Shown piece after piece: positions 63,001 through 64,000 of a DNA stretch of 64,000 nt. The first letter of the stretch is position 1; the number at the start of each line of letters is the position of its first letter. A program made the translations under genes and the position numbers. The notes under the pieces were generated by a model. The model did not search any database. It had not been told where the DNA came from and saw only the letters and a program-made list of their open reading frames with translations. Origin of the DNA: Eudromia elegans (lineage: Eukaryota > Chordata > Aves > Tinamiformes > Tinamidae); assembly GCA_003342815.1 (NCBI GenBank), contig PTEX01000060.1, positions 1,252,244-1,316,243 of the forward strand, given 5' to 3'.

Positions 63001-64000
63001 AATTCTGCATGATGCAAACTAATTCAGAATAACCCTCTTTACTTCTCTTCACCTTAAATTACACCTGTGTTTTGCAGAAACTTGCTTTTTACTCTATCCG
63101 TTGTCCACTGTTAGCTCAATATTCTGAACTGGAGCCTCAGGAAAATGCAAATTAATAATAGAATTACCATGGTTGAATTAATTCATGAGCATCCTGTGGG
63201 CAGGGATGGAAAATTCTATAATTGCTTAGTATCACACAGTAACCAATAATAATAGTAATAGCAATTAAACATATGCCAGGTTGACAGATTCTAACAGAAT
63301 AAGTGGCATGTGTGGATACTTGAATTTGCAATGCTTGGCCTGAGTCTGTCAGCAGCTGCGTGCTAGAGAAAAGGATTTTCATTCACTTGAAGAGGCATAA
63401 AAGGAACTTTTCTTTTCTTGTAAGGATGTTTGATATGAAGATCTTTTACATCGATAAATGAATGGAGTGTCATTATGTGAGTTAAAGGAAAAGAGAAAAT
63501 ATCTTTAACTAACTGAAACAGTACAAAGAACAGGATGGCTGTACAAAGGAGTTTTAAGATAAGTTTAAATTACATTTGCATCCTCTTTAAGACCTTCATG
63601 AAGAAGATGACTGAAAATGAAAACTAACAACTCTGATTTATAGCATATTGCACCAGTTTTGCCCAGGTGAAAATGACATCTGAGAAGACAATGACAGTTC
63701 AGTGTTCACAGCAACAGAGAATCAGGCTGACGGTATCAAAATATTTCAGCATGCTGATCTCCAGTGTGGCTGAGCTGTGGGCCATGCCTGGCTGGAGACA
63801 GGAAGGATTTGAAGAGCATGTCTGCACTGTGTAAAAGGGAGAGATGAAAAGATCCTTGAGGAACTGCCCCAGACACTAACTCCTATAGCAGATGCATTTT
63901 AGTTGCACATGGGCTAGTCAGCCAAGTTAAAAAGCACAGGCATTTACACTAAGCACAGTGCCTGCTTCTAGAAACTGACTTATCTGTGGTGCAATGTTTT
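60078..64000. other. Unique noncoding sequence
   Basis: No gene recognised. Frames of up to 105 codons (60306-60623, plus) have no domain and overlap others. Confidence 0.6.

Noticed and set aside
1..64000. CRISPR arrays, bacterial operons, phage or plasmid features, structural tRNA or rRNA genes
   Set aside because: No regularly spaced repeats, no packed ORFs and no cloverleaf or rRNA motifs were seen; the repeats show a vertebrate nuclear genome.

Overview
This window is eukaryotic nuclear DNA, almost certainly from a bird or a close sauropsid relative. The evidence is the repeats. Several fragments are unmistakable CR1 LINEs, the dominant avian retrotransposon, including a 3' end with the typical octamer tail (ATTCTATG). 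Older, heavily decayed CR1-type relics and tRNA-derived SINE relics are also present. No Alu- or L1-like sequence was seen. The DNA is AT-rich, has no operon-like ORF packing, and no open frame longer than about 125 codons. It reads as intergenic or deep intronic gene-desert sequence from a large chromosome.

Layout: 1-10 kb is mostly unique AT-rich DNA with poly-T and purine tracts, a perfect 20-bp palindrome, a 25-bp tandem duplication and one ancient CR1 3' end near 8.1 kb. At 10.04-10.57 kb lies the best-preserved CR1 (ORF2 C-terminus, 3' UTR and tail), frameshifted. From 10.6 to 21.5 kb nothing genic is recognisable. At 21.52-21.77 kb two tRNA-derived SINE relics lie head to head in opposite orientation. 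From 24 to 25.5 kb there is a decayed CR1, a small CpG-retaining segment, and a 91-codon open segment on the minus strand behind a good splice acceptor. That segment is the only protein-coding candidate in the window. 32.05-32.27 kb is a (TTTTA)n array. 35.9-39.8 kb is rich in CR1 relics, including a ~1.1 kb reverse-transcriptase remnant. 48.4-48.64 kb is a minus-strand CR1. 53.69-53.89 kb is a (TTTTC)n array. The rest, up to 64 kb, is unique sequence with GA, CAT and pyrimidine tracts and one more SINE relic at 59.8 kb.

No complete gene, structural RNA gene, CRISPR array or novel multi-gene system could be supported. Single Ns at 32147 and 53783 sit inside pentanucleotide arrays and look like assembly joins. 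The items most worth a second look are the candidate terminal exon at 25.2-25.5 kb, the inverted SINE pair at 21.5-21.8 kb, and the perfect 13-bp-arm hairpin at 40.6 kb.
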